Positions 1 through 11,300 of a stretch of 64,000 bases of DNA are shown here, piece after piece. Made by a program: the position numbers and the translations under genes. The notes beneath the pieces are model-generated. The model saw nothing but the letters and a program-made list of their open reading frames with translations. It was not told the DNA's origin and searched no databases. The first letter of the stretch is position 1; every line of letters begins with the position of its first letter. The stretch is from Diplosphaera chodatii (taxonomy: Eukaryota; Chlorophyta; Trebouxiophyceae; Prasiolales; Stichococcaceae): NCBI GenBank assembly GCA_032358165.1, contig JAALGY010000062.1:620001-684000 (forward strand), in the 5' to 3' direction.

Positions 1-3000
1 TCCTGCCCTTGGTGCCTTGCTCTGCTGCATCTGTGGAGTCAGCGGCTGCGGCGTCTGCGGCTGCCGTCTGCTCGCGTGAGTCCTCCTCTGACGCCAACAG
101 GCTCTGCCGTACGATCTGCAGGGGCAGGGTGAGCACTTTTGCAGATGACGATGCGCTATCGTGTACGCGACGCAGTGTTGGACCGACGCTAGGAACACCA
201 GTGCCACCCTGCATGGGCTACATTCTGGGGGTGTGTACCTCGCAGACTTTGTCCGAGATCTTCACACTGCAGTTTGCAACATGGATTTTGTGACTGCTTG
301 CACATGTTGCAGAATATTACGTTGCATATGTGCATCTGCACGCATGATGCAGGTGAAGGTGACAGCACTGATGAGCAGCACCTGCTGCCGAAGAAGATGT
401 ATCCCGACAGGCTGACTGCTACCACCCTGCCGGCAAACACCTGCCGATGCGGGAAGCGAGTGAGCAGTCTGCAGTTGTCATGTTGGGGCGCATCTGAGAG
501 AAGTGGAGACATCAAGACCTTCCAGCAGTCGCCTGTGTCACCTCGAGCAGGGTGCGCTGCTGGAAGGTGCGGACCACGCCGCTGCGACTGGGCACCACGC
601 TGAAGGCCATGACGTGCACCCTGCAGCACGTGTAAGCGTTCGTCAGACGAACAACTCCCCACATCACTGATTACACCACGCTATACATCACAAAAGCTCA
701 AAAGGTTTCGGGCAAGCAGCGCGAAATCCAAATACCTGGCATACTGGAAGCTGAAGAACAGCGCGGACAGCAGCAGCCCAGCAGCAATGCCCAGCTCAAG
801 GTTTGTGGCCTGCAACAGGCGAATGCTTCTCAGCAGAAGCTCACGGAACATCTTGGCTTGCATGCAGCTCATAAACTGGGGCGCACCATGATGGCGGCAA
901 ACGTCAGCCACAGGGTGAGGTACTCAAACCGCGTCATCCGCTGGAAGGATGACACCAGCCAGTCCTGCATCCAGTGCAGTGGGGCTGCCTACTAACTGCA
1001 TGCACTCTCCAGGCACTAGCGAACCGCAGAGCTCCAGCTACGAATCAGCGGCAAGGAAGCTGTGCTCACCTTCAGGATCTCATAGCCAATCCACAGCATC
1101 AGACCGCCAAAGAAGAACAGTGGCAGGTATGCAATGACGCTGAAAGGCGCCATGAAGATGGCCAGCTCGCAGGTGACCACCACGAGCCCATTCATGCGAC
1201 TGGAGACCCGCGCTCTCATGCTGCAGTATAGTGGTTGTTCAGCATATCACCATGGCGTGTGGTTTGTCATGCAGTTGCCAGCTTATGCACCAGAGCTTGC
1301 ATGGTCCAAGCGGATAGCCCACCTGAAAACTGTCTGAGAAAAGATGTAGCTGCCTGTTCACAAATGCACTCGCCAGTTTCAGATCCCATGGCACAACGCT
1401 GGACTCTGGTTGCCTGTAAACTTCGCCAGATGGCAGCATGCATCAGGGCATGCAGCATGACTCGCAATCCCAGTTCACCTGTCATGCCTGCACCCACAGC
1501 GCCTGCCAACACATTTGACAAACCTGTAGAGCAAGATGCCAGCACCTCGTCATTGTTTCACCGAGCTGTGCTGTCAGCTGGCAGGATCGTGCGCATTGGC
1601 GTGAACAACATAGCATGAGTGATAGCCTACCGACGGTGACTAACTCCTTGTTGTAGTCTAGCTCCTCTGGGTTGTCCTGCTGGATGGCCGCCACATCCAG
1701 GCTGCTGCCTGTAGGGCGGGACGGGGAGTGCACATCAGCCAATGGAAAGATCAGCCTGGTAACGGCTTTGCACCTGCCACCTGTCAATGTGACAAAGGGC
1801 CTGGCAGAGGATATAAATGGGGGGCCCACCGAAGGCCACCACAAAAGCGAGCGCCAGCACGGTGGGCAGCTGCCGGGGCAGCGCGGACCACAGGATGCCC
1901 TTCGGGTCGCCCAGGTTGAACAGCTGCCACACCTCCCAGAAGTGCTTAGGGGCTGATGCGCCCTGCCAAGCAGCACATCGGGATGCTTCAGTCCTTCAGG
2001 GTGTAATCCAACAATGAAGCAACATGCACTGCGGCTTACAGGCACATCAGGGCTGCGCATGCCTTGGCTTTGACAGTGATGAGCGTCGAATCAAACGTGA
2101 AGCAGGATAAAGAAGCTGCAGTTGAGGTGCGGACCTGGTCCTGCACCCAGCCCTCTGCGCGCGCTGCGGCCAGGTTCGAGTGCGCTGGGCCATACAGGAT
2201 GGCAAAGAAAACTGCTGGCATGGCCAGCAGGACTGCTGGGAGCGCCCAGGGAGACCGCACCCTGTGTGTCACCTGCGCAATGCAGCACATACTGACATCC
2301 GTGTATATGTTGTTGTTAAGCTACCGTGCAAGGCATGCTGTCAGCTTCGTGCATGCATAGGTTCGAGCAGCCTGATGGTGTGGATCGGACAGACTCACCA
2401 GCCAGAGCAAGCAGGCGCCACCTACGGCAGGCATCAGCTTCACGCACACATCTACCGATGCGAGCTGCGCCCAGCTGGTGGGCGACCCAAAGCTTTTCCC
2501 TGCAGCATGCGCATGCCACAATATGAGCTGCCTCCTGGGCACATGGCATTACTAAGCTCTCAGCAGCAGAGATGTCCGTGTGGTTCTGGTTGGAAACAGA
2601 GGCACCTGTTGCCAGAGATGCCCCTGACGCCGCCACAAAGTAACCCACATAGCCCAGATCTGCGGCCACATGCCATCTTTAGTCGAGCCCAATTAGCAAG
2701 CTTCACTTCAAAGCATGAACTGGAGCGTCCACAGGACAGTTCACTCACAGCCGCCAATGACAGAGAGCGGGATGTATTGCACTGTGGATGCCAGCTTGAG
2801 CTTCCCTGCACATAGACAAAGGAACCATATCGACGAGTTGCATCGCCTGTGGTGGGTCGTGTATCAAGTTGACAGATAGCAACATGTCAGCGTTTATCAG
2901 AATGGTGTGCTAAGGCGCTGATGATCAACCTCACCCACTAGGACAATCAGCAGTCCCACAAGGAATGTGCTGCCAGCAAGCGTGACCAGCACCGTCCCGA

Positions 3001-4998
3001 GTGTCTGCTGGTCTGTCATGCCTGCCGCCTTCGCCTGATCCACCACACTGCGTGCAAGTGCCCCATGCCAGTTCACTCCGTGCTCTGTGGGTGTGTGCTT
3101 GCTTGATAAACAGCCTATAGCGCTTGCTCCCAAGCCGATGGGGGCATGATCACCAGTCACACCAAGTGTAGCATACCTGCTGGCGATCGCAGACAGAAAA
3201 ATCAAGCCAACGTCCTGTACTTGGCCAACTGCGAATTTTATGCTGGACAGCATTGTGAACACCGCCTGGTGAATGGCGGCACACAGCAGCACCAGGCGGA
3301 CCAGGCTGCCTGAGTACGGCCGAAAGAAGGAGTCCTGCAACACAGGGGCCTTCTGGTTGACACTCCTGGCACTCTATCGATGACAAGATCCACCCTGGCG
3401 AAACATGCAGGCAGCATCAGAGCCTAGGGCAGTACCGCTATAGAAGCCCTTTTAACAGAACACAGCAACATAATGACCGGTGGTTGGGTTCGACTCACGG
3501 CAAAGATGATGACGGCGAAGGAGCACATCACGGGCAGCGACACAATGGCATTGATGAAACCGGTGACAGCATCAATGCCCAGCCGCTGCCCACGGTTCAT
3601 CTTTTGGTATGCATCAGCATCCTGCTCGGTTGCATCCCCTGCCGCAGCGTCCAACCGGCGTGTAAAAGCAGGGTGCTCTGCAAAGCACAGCCTTCGTCTC
3701 ATGATCATGACAGAAGTAGTTGCATCCTGCCCAGCATGAACGTTGTTGCAGCATGCTATTTGATACACAAGGTACATGCAACGTGCCATCACATGCTGCA
3801 TCAGCAGCACAGCCATTCACCATCCGAGTACATCCGATGCTCAAAGTCTCGGGGCAGCGCCGCCTCCACATCCGCCTCAGACCCAGACAATGTGCCCTCC
3901 TGCCTACCAGCATCTTCCTGCATCGGCACGACAGATGTCAGCATCGTGCTCAGTACAGACTTCCAGAAGCAGGCGCTGTGCATATTATTAGCAGAGGTAC
4001 TGGAGGCCTGCATAGGAGATACTCTACCTCCGCAGCTGCCACGTCCTGGCTGTCAGTGCTCAGAGATCCTGGGCGAATCGCAGACAACGATCCACGCACG
4101 GTCTCGGTGATGCTATGGAGCGCGGTGCCGAGCAACGACGCCTTGCCAACTGCGAGTGACGGCTCACTCGTCGGTAAATTCCAACAAATCACAGCTGGCC
4201 ATGCTAAGCAGTGGTTGCTTTGACTGGTGTGTGGTGATGCTACAAGCCAATCGCACCTGCACCATCTGTTCCATCTCCAGTTGTACCACTGCCAGGGTCG
4301 CCATGACTGTCGACATCGCGCAATGACGCTGATGGTGGCAGCGCAGAGGAGTCTGATGGCGCCTTGGGCAGCAGCGCCTGGCTACTGCTGCTAGGGCCAC
4401 TGAAAGATGCTGCTTTCTGGGTTGTGGCGCCTGCAGGACGGCGGTGCAACTCACGAATGCACAGTGATGCATCAGCATTATGAATTCTGGCGCTATGCGC
4501 CTGCTTCCTGCAGCCAGGTGCGGCCGACGCCGTGGTACTGGCGGCGTCCAGTTGCGAGGTGCGCACCTTGGCTGCTGCGGCTTGGGCCTGCTGAGGCAGC
4601 ATTGCCCGCGTCGAAGCTGTACCGGCCCAGCAACGGCTCATGCAGGAAGCTCTCGGCTGGCATTGAGCGCGCAGACTGGTGCACCCCATCGTCCTGGCCT
4701 AGACTAATGGAGCGGCGCCACCCCGAGCGCCCCGCAGCTGGCCGTGCTTGGGACTGCGTCAGCAGCAACGGAGTACAGTAGTGCTAATGCCGAGAGTGAG
4801 AGTAAGCCTGAGGCCTTGTGCATGAAACCTTTGATGTTTAGTCAGCCGGCGCTGCTTCATTTCAGTTGCCGATATGGGAACCGCACCTGCTCTACATGAT
4901 TCCACTGGAAAGGCGAACGTGTTGCGTGTGCCGAGCCGAAGAGCGCCAGCGGTGACAGTGGAGGCGAGGCAGCGCTGGCCTCGCGCTCCATGGCAAGC
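1..4998 (-). CDS. SulP/SLC26-family membrane transporter (Vsb1/YGR125W-like), 3' end cut by window
   Basis: A multi-exon transporter of the sulfate-permease (SulP) superfamily, closest in pattern to the fungal vacuolar Vsb1/YGR125W branch; it should be a polytopic membrane protein. Diagnostic exons, in coding order, give a first membrane pair near 3490-3600 (SLPVMCSFAVIIF), a segment near 3180-3340 (RPYSGSLVRLVLLCAAIHQ), IPLSVIGG near 2750, PALLAMP-like helices near 2110-2270, LPTVLALAFVVAFG ending at 1830, then SSLDVAAIQQDNPEELDYN in 1631-1708, a very conserved motif of this branch. Later exons are 1070-1199, 736-809 and about 545-618, then the STAS core VVAVSLSGYIFFGSSVKISD joined across 382 and 239-266, then 1-115. 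Phases agree at the joins checked. The N-terminal exons (about 4240-4998, with a possible start at 4998) are low complexity and uncertain. The rest of the STAS region and any cyclic-nucleotide-binding tail lie outside the window. Substrate cannot be told. Confidence 0.82.
239..266 (-). other. 28-nt microexon of the SulP transporter gene
   Basis: A 28-nt exon between TGCAG and AG/GTACAC splice sites. It completes the serine begun at 382 and encodes VKISDKVCE of the STAS domain, a stretch conserved in the family. The next exon begins at 115. Confidence 0.75.
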
Positions 4999-5509
4999 GT
5001 ATGCCTGAGCCGCTGACCGCACCAGCCAAGTGACGCAGCACGCCCAGCGGCAGAAGGTGAATCTGATGCTACGTGCTTCGGGTACGACCCCGGCAATCAA
5101 CGCAACGTCAGGACGTCACCACCCTTACCATCTTGCTGACTATATGAGCACATACTCCATCTGGCATGTGCATGCATGCAGTGTTCTGGGAGGAGGCTCC
5201 TTTTGGGGCACGCCAAAACCTTCCCCCCGAAGGTGTAGCTGTATGCCACCAGTTCCCTAAACAATGATGTCGAAACGCAGACTGCAGGGCAGGTGTTGCC
5301 TCACAAGGGCCTGGGGCTGCCGGTACAGTCGCAGTACATGGCAATCAGTCAGCCAGCAGATGCCAGCTGCTCGGGTGTTGCTCGTCCGCACTTGTCCTGT
5401 TTCATCATACTTCAGAGCTGTGTCGTTGTGTCCGCATGTCAACGTAGCAGGCCTGCCACCCTGGGCATGTAATATTGCAAGTTGAGTTTGAACGAGCTGG
5501 TCCGACGCC
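4999..5509. other. Divergent intergenic region
   Basis: Lies between the putative 5' end of the minus-strand SulP gene and the plus-strand 275-aa protein gene. I see no convincing exon or RNA gene. It probably carries both promoters, but no clear TATA element was recognised. Its left border depends on the uncertain SulP start. Confidence 0.4.
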
Positions 5510-7157
5510 ATGCAATGGCTCAGCGATTCTGTCGCGTCAATGTGGGGAGGCGGCAACGCAACGGAAACAGCTACGCAGAATGCTGCTGCACCTGCGCCAA
5601 GCGCATCGCAGCAGCCGCTACAGGAAGCTGGCATGCTCACAAAGGTATTGCACGCCGCACACCATGCTCAACACAGCATCAGAGATCATCAGCAGCTCTG
5701 TCAGCCTGAGATCGTGCTGACGTAGATCTTCACAAGCTTGCAATGTGTGAAACCAGGACTACAAAAATGCAGGGCCAGCTGTTGCGGTTCTTTGATGAGG
5801 GCACGCGGCAGTTCAATGACCCAGGTGCGGGCCACATCGGATTTGTTTGCTCTCGACTGGTTAAACGTGACTGCATGGTCCCATCATCTTCTGTGCATTC
5901 TGCAGATGTTAAGGCGCGCCTCAAGAAGGCGCATGACGCCAAGGAGGTGGGTGGCAATGTTACAAAATCATTCATGGCAAGCAGATGTGCATAGCATCCT
6001 CTGCACAGGCGCCCGCCATGCCATTGCTGACACTGCAGCATATCAACAACGATGGTGAAACACCGCGTATCAATGCGCAGCAGGACGTGGAAGAGCTGAT
6101 ATCGGATCTGCAGAAGGGCATCTTCAAGCAGCAGGGCATAGCAGGCGCCTGGGGCCTGCTCTGCCTAGGCCGCATCAACACCGAGCACCGCGGCGATGGT
6201 GACTTCATGGCCGCCTTCTACCAGTTTGTCATGCGGTGAGTCTCCTGTCGGCGAGCAGACCATTGCTGCAGACAGCAGACAAGCATGTGACATGTCGCTG
6301 GCAGACATGTGAGCGGCAGGTGATAAACATGCAGACCCGAGATTCATGTCTTTCTGGCACTGCAGCTGCAATAACGCATGGCTAAGTGGTAGTGTTCATA
6401 ACCTGCAGGGAGGAGGCCGCTCTGGATGAGGCTGTCATGCCAGCAGATGCATTTGCGCAGAAGCAGGCGATGATGAATCGGCTGCAAGAGCAGCAAGAAG
6501 CGTTCAAGGTGGATAATTGCACCGTTCATATGCTTCTGACCATGTTGAGCCAAGCCACCTGCAGCAGTCGGACGACTTCTGTGTGGCTTGGAGCAAGTGC
6601 GCCGGACATGTGTGTACAGGCGCGCATGGCGGGATTGCCGCCTGAGCAGCGGCAGTACGTCATGCAGCAGCAGCAGCTGGTCATTGCTCAGATGCAATCG
6701 CAGGTGGCATACCTGCTGCATGTTCTGCTGCAGTTTCGTTTGCACCTCGACAGTGGCACAACATACAACTTTCTTCAAGTTGTGACGCATGGGAGCTGGT
6801 CATCTCGCAGCAAGCGGTCATGGGTGAGAAGATGAAGGAGATGTCACAAGAGGAGCGCAAGGACTTTATTACCCAACAGATGGACGCACTGCAGCATGAA
6901 CTTGAGAAGGCAAGTGCCACCGTGCATTATGTGAGCACATATAGACTATAGACACCCAGGGATCGACATGAATGTCGATCCCTGGATGTCTCCATTGCCG
7001 CTACTGCGACCAGCTGGGTACAGCAGAGTCCAAACAACTGTGGTGTGTGGTGGATCAGGCGGCACAGGGGGTCCCAGATGCAGCAGACACCGCCATGTCT
7101 CAGCAAGAGCAAAGCGGCTTTCTGAAGTCGGTCAGCAAGTCCGGCAAGGTTGCGTGA
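5510..7157 (+). CDS. Unrecognised 275-aa helical, glutamine-rich protein (8 exons)
   Basis: I do not recognise the family. Eight exons join in phase: 5510-5644, 5773-5824, 5906-5946, 6009-6235, 6409-6508, 6620-6703, 6811-6909 and 7068-7157, starting at ATG and ending at TGA. The first 45 residues are Ala/Gln/Ser-rich. The centre (about residues 75-150) looks most conserved, with QQDVEELISDLQKGIF and GLLCLGRINTEHRGDGDFMA. The last 100 residues are charged and Gln/Met-rich, probably coiled coil (EEAALDEAVMPADAFAQKQA, MGEKMKEMSQEERKDFI). No signal peptide or membrane segment is seen. The last intron has a GC donor (GAGAAG/GCAAGT) and holds a perfect-looking hairpin. The gene converges on the small membrane protein at 7371. 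Function unknown. Confidence 0.72.
6950..6991. repeat. 20-bp inverted repeat (hairpin) inside an intron
   Basis: Arms 6950-6969 and 6972-6991 pair over 20 bp with a single C/A mismatch and only GA between them. The innermost 14 bp (CCAGGGATCGACAT and its complement) are perfect. It sits within the 158-nt GC-AG intron 6910-7067 of the 275-aa protein gene. It could fold in the pre-mRNA or be a cruciform-prone relic; no coding explains it. Confidence 0.9.
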
Positions 7158-7370
7158 TGGAAACATGGCTTGCTGCGTCATCTCGAAGGCGGTTTCATAG
7201 GAGCACAGGCCACACAGCAGTACAACTGACAAGAGTCGTGTACATCCATGGAACCCATTTCCATGCAACTAAGCAGCTGCATGTATTTAACGAGCACCCC
7301 CTTGCAGCGGTGTCTGTTGCCAACAGCCGCAATTTGCTTATCGACAGTCGTCCTGTCCGTCGGTTATCCC

Positions 7371-7628
7371 TCACGCTAGCCTTTGCGATCTGACGCCCGC
7401 GGGCGACCGCCTCCGCAGCACCAAGAAGTAGGTCAGCGGCGCAATCTGCAGTGCAATGACGCCCATTTCGGTTGTGCTTCAGCGAGGTGGTGCAGGCTGC
7501 TTTTGTAGATTGGCATCCGTGAACTATCGTAACAACGCAAGTGCGGTGCTGCTCACCACTCCTGCGAGCATGACCAGGAAGCCGAGTGTGTAGCGCAGCG
7601 GCGAAGGTGGATGGTCCAATGTGGTCAT
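7371..7628 (-). CDS. Small 48-aa single-pass membrane protein
   Basis: Two exons join in phase: 7557-7628 (24 codons from ATG) and 7371-7445 (24 codons plus TGA), with a GTGAGC donor and a CTGCAG acceptor. The protein has a short polar N-terminus, one hydrophobic segment around residues 13-35 (LGFLVMLAGVIAPLTYFLVL) and a basic tail beginning LRRRSPAG. By the positive-inside rule the tail would face the cytosol or matrix. I do not recognise the family; small subunits of organelle or ER membrane complexes have this shape. It is too short for ordinary ORF scans and is supported by splice sites and the phase join rather than by homology. It converges on the preceding plus-strand gene. Confidence 0.58.
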
Positions 7629-8331
7629 GCTGTTGAGGTGCGGCGCCCTCCACGGGTCTTCAAGCACGCGAATAGATCTATGGGATGCGTGAGTGCAAGA
7701 TCACGGTCAACTGATGCAGCCAAGCTTTCCTGCGCATGTGAGTCTTTAAAGTGCGGCGTCACAGCTGCTTGCTGGTTGATTGTGCGACATCCGCTGTACG
7801 CCGCAGTCCAGATGCGATGCGAGGTGTCCTTCAGCCTAGTGCTGTGCCACTGCGGCCGAACCTGCGGATGCTGCAAAACACGCAATGACAGCGGTGTCGG
7901 AGTTTTTGGGAAATGCAACCATGCGAGCAGTCGAGATCTGCGGGTGCAAGCCCTCTGTTGTGCGCGACACCATTGCCTGCTCAGGCGTTCTGCATGACAG
8001 CTCAGTGTTGGCAGCTGCAGAACACGGACGTGCCCACGCTATGCAAACTTCGTCCTTGACAGTCAATGTCAACTGGGATGAGCACCATTCCAGATCACGC
8101 ATGACAATGCCTGCCTGGTCCTTTCATATCAGTGACAAGGTGAAGAGATCGAGCTCTGAGGCAGCGTCTGCATCACACCTCGACGGTCTGCAGGTCTGAG
8201 TCAGAGCACCACCCAGCGCCAGCCAGTGACAGCTGCGCGGTCAGAGCACCAGGGCTGGAATCATCCGGGTGTATACTCATTGGCTTGACAAGCAAAGAGG
8301 ACTCGGTGCCTGTACATCTGTACCTCTCTTT
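7629..8331. other. Divergent intergenic region upstream of MORC
   Basis: Separates the start of the minus-strand 48-aa gene from the MORC ATG. Open frames exist but none has family-like sequence or good splice borders. It is presumably a bidirectional promoter. Confidence 0.4.
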
Positions 8332-11300
8332 ATGGCGGCTTCGGCCGCCAGCGGCTCCGCAGTTGGCAGTCACAAGCAGTATGGCGCAAAACAGCAACCG
8401 CAGGCGCCATATAACCAGCTCAAGGTCGTCACAGTCGACAAGCACTTCCTTACCAGCAACAGATCCAGCCACACCTCGGCGTTCTCTGCCATTGCTGAGC
8501 TGGTGCGCCACCTCCGCTGTTACTCATGCTGAGTTCTCCTCACTGAGCTTTGATGGTCATCCGGCAATTGATGCATAACGTGTACAACTTTCAAGCATGA
8601 CACTTGTATTGCCAGGTGGACAACGCTAAGGATGCGAAAGCAAATCAGTGCTCTGTCCAGATCCTCGAACTGGAAGGTGATATCGAGAACGCCTGGTTGG
8701 ACCTGCGGATTGCCAATCTGTTCGATGCAAACCAGTCAGCGCTCCTGGTGCTCAGTTGCGTCTTAACAAGCGATGAGTTGCTGTCAGCGGACGATACAAA
8801 GCGAGGCGGTGCCTGGCTGCAGAGGGCACGGGGCCGACCTTCATCATGATGGACACCGGTGATGGCATGACGCCGCGGAACCTCGAGGTGGGAACTACAG
8901 ATTAACAGAAGTGTAGTGCATTTGAGATTGGACTGCTTCAACTCTAATCACGCATGGTCGTGCCTGCAGCTGGCCTTCGGTTTTGGCCACAATATCAAAT
9001 CGGCAGATGACAAGGATCAGTAAGCAATGTTGCATGTTCAGCTGTAAAAGCTGGTCGATGGCATGCATCCCTGTGTTGACGGCAACGTGCGTCTGACGCA
9101 CTTTGGTGACCCTGCAGGATGATCGGCTGGGCTGGTGCGATAGTGCCACATCATGCAACTCGCTTGCAGAGTGATGCATGTTTTCTTTTCAGCCAAGACG
9201 CGCCATGATGTTGGTTTCAACCAGGGTCCTGGTGCTGCTGCTGCCAGGCAATGGGTTGAAGAGCTCATCAATGTACCTGGGCAAGGACCTCATCGTGTTC
9301 ACAAAGACGAAAAAAACGCAGTCCATTGGCTTGTTGTCGCAAACATTCCTGGAACAGACGGGCATGTCTGAAGTGCGTGTGCCGCTGGTGCGTAATTAGA
9401 CCAAATGTCTTTGCTCACATGCAACTTACAATTCCCAATGCAGCTGGCCTGCTTCTCTCTTGCTTTAGATGAGCAGCACCAGAGTGCGGGCGACGTTACC
9501 TTCGGACTTCCCAGTCAGGAGCTGCCAAACAAAACCCTGTTGGCGGTGCCATTCATCCGTCTCCACACCGGTCGCAGGTGTCTTGGGACCTGGAGCGGAA
9601 CCCATTGCAGGCGTCAGAGGCGCACACCGAGCAGAGCATGGAGGCGATCACCAGATGTGCGAACTGTGACTCGCAAACAGATTAGTGGTCAGTGTGCCCA
9701 TCCGTCCTGTTTGATGCTTGGCTTCGTCAGCATCCATACTTTAATTTTATCCCTGCGTGTGCTGCTTGCAGTCAGCCCCTACACAGACAATGAGCAATGC
9801 CTATCTCAGCTTGACTACATCGACGACGTGAGCTGCTGACAGCGCATGCATGTTGCATTTGGAGGGTACTCCACACCTTGCACACTTGGACATCCTGCCA
9901 TCGATGGCGCACCTGTCAGAAACTGCCCCCCTTTGGGGCAATGCTCATGGATCTCAGTGGTGTCGCAGACGGGTACAATCATCATGATCATGAACCTCGA
10001 GGGGTATGAAGAGCAGCGGTAGGCTTGCTGTGACCCCCAATCTGCCAGCCTGCCGCCCGGCAGTCTGACTGTTCCATATGCCCATTGCCGGTGAGGCCGT
10101 CTGCCTCGTACCTGACCGTGATGCTTGTGCTGGTCTAGGTACCAGCTCGACTGGGAGACGGACAAGCATGACATTCTCATACTGATAGTGAGGATGCAGG
10201 TGGGCATAACGGCTGTATATTGATGCACGGTAGGTCTGACATGTCTCCTGTTTGTTGTCCCAGTGCTTGATGCAGATGCAAGTACCTGCAATAGTGTGCA
10301 TGTACCATGCAGAGGGCTGGCAAACTGCGCCGAGAACAGTGCACAATTCCCTGCGCAAGTTTCTATCCCTGCTGTACCAGAACCCAAAGATGCAGATCCT
10401 CGTTGCTGGCCAAAGGGTGCGCAGCTGTCAGGTGGCATGGTCACCATGCACACTGGGCATGAGGAAGAGCATGCAGCATGTCTCACACTGAGTTTCTGCT
10501 CTGTTGTTTCACAGTTGCGCACTCGTCGTGTTCTGGCGGAGCTCAGGGATTCGATCAGGTACAGCTACAGGCCCTTGGAGCTGCCAGCCAGTTGGACGGG
10601 CTCCAAAAACGTAAGAAGGCCACGGCGTGCACAGCTGCACGATGCCTGACCTGCACATCCACAGCCAGATTCCCTGGCATTATATCAGCAGAACCAGCTG
10701 CTGATATAACAGCAGCCGGCGGTGCAGCCACTGGCTGCAGTGCTGCACTGCACTCACAGCCTGTGAAGGCAACACTGTGCATATGATGGTGCAGGTGATC
10801 GTGGAGGTGGGCTTCATGGACGACGCCGAGCTGCAGCACAGCTGGTCCGCGCTGCTCTACTGGCGGAAGCGACTGATTGTGCCATTCCTGCGCTTCGGTG
10901 CGCCATTGGCTCGCGCCTGCTGATGCATCAAGCTGACTCTGCAAAGTCATGCACCCGCTTTGCCTCCCAGCCTAGTGAGCTGCCCCTCTGATGGCAAGCC
11001 GATGCATGCCCGAAAGCCTGCTGGCATACATGCAGACGGTGCTGAGACAGGCCCAGGTGTGGCAACAGCCGTGACAGCATGCGTGCGCCTGTGCTGAGAA
11101 TTGCGTCATGTTCTGACTGCTGGCAACCACACGAAATGTAGCAGCTGAACATCCTTGACGTGCCGCATGCGCAGAAATTGGCCATGCGGAGGCAGATGAG
11201 GCCGGGCGGAAGGCGGTCGCCGTGGTGAACTGCGACTACCTTGTGCCCACGCACAATAAAGGGAGCTTCCTGAACCCAGACAACCACTACACGTGAGTCG

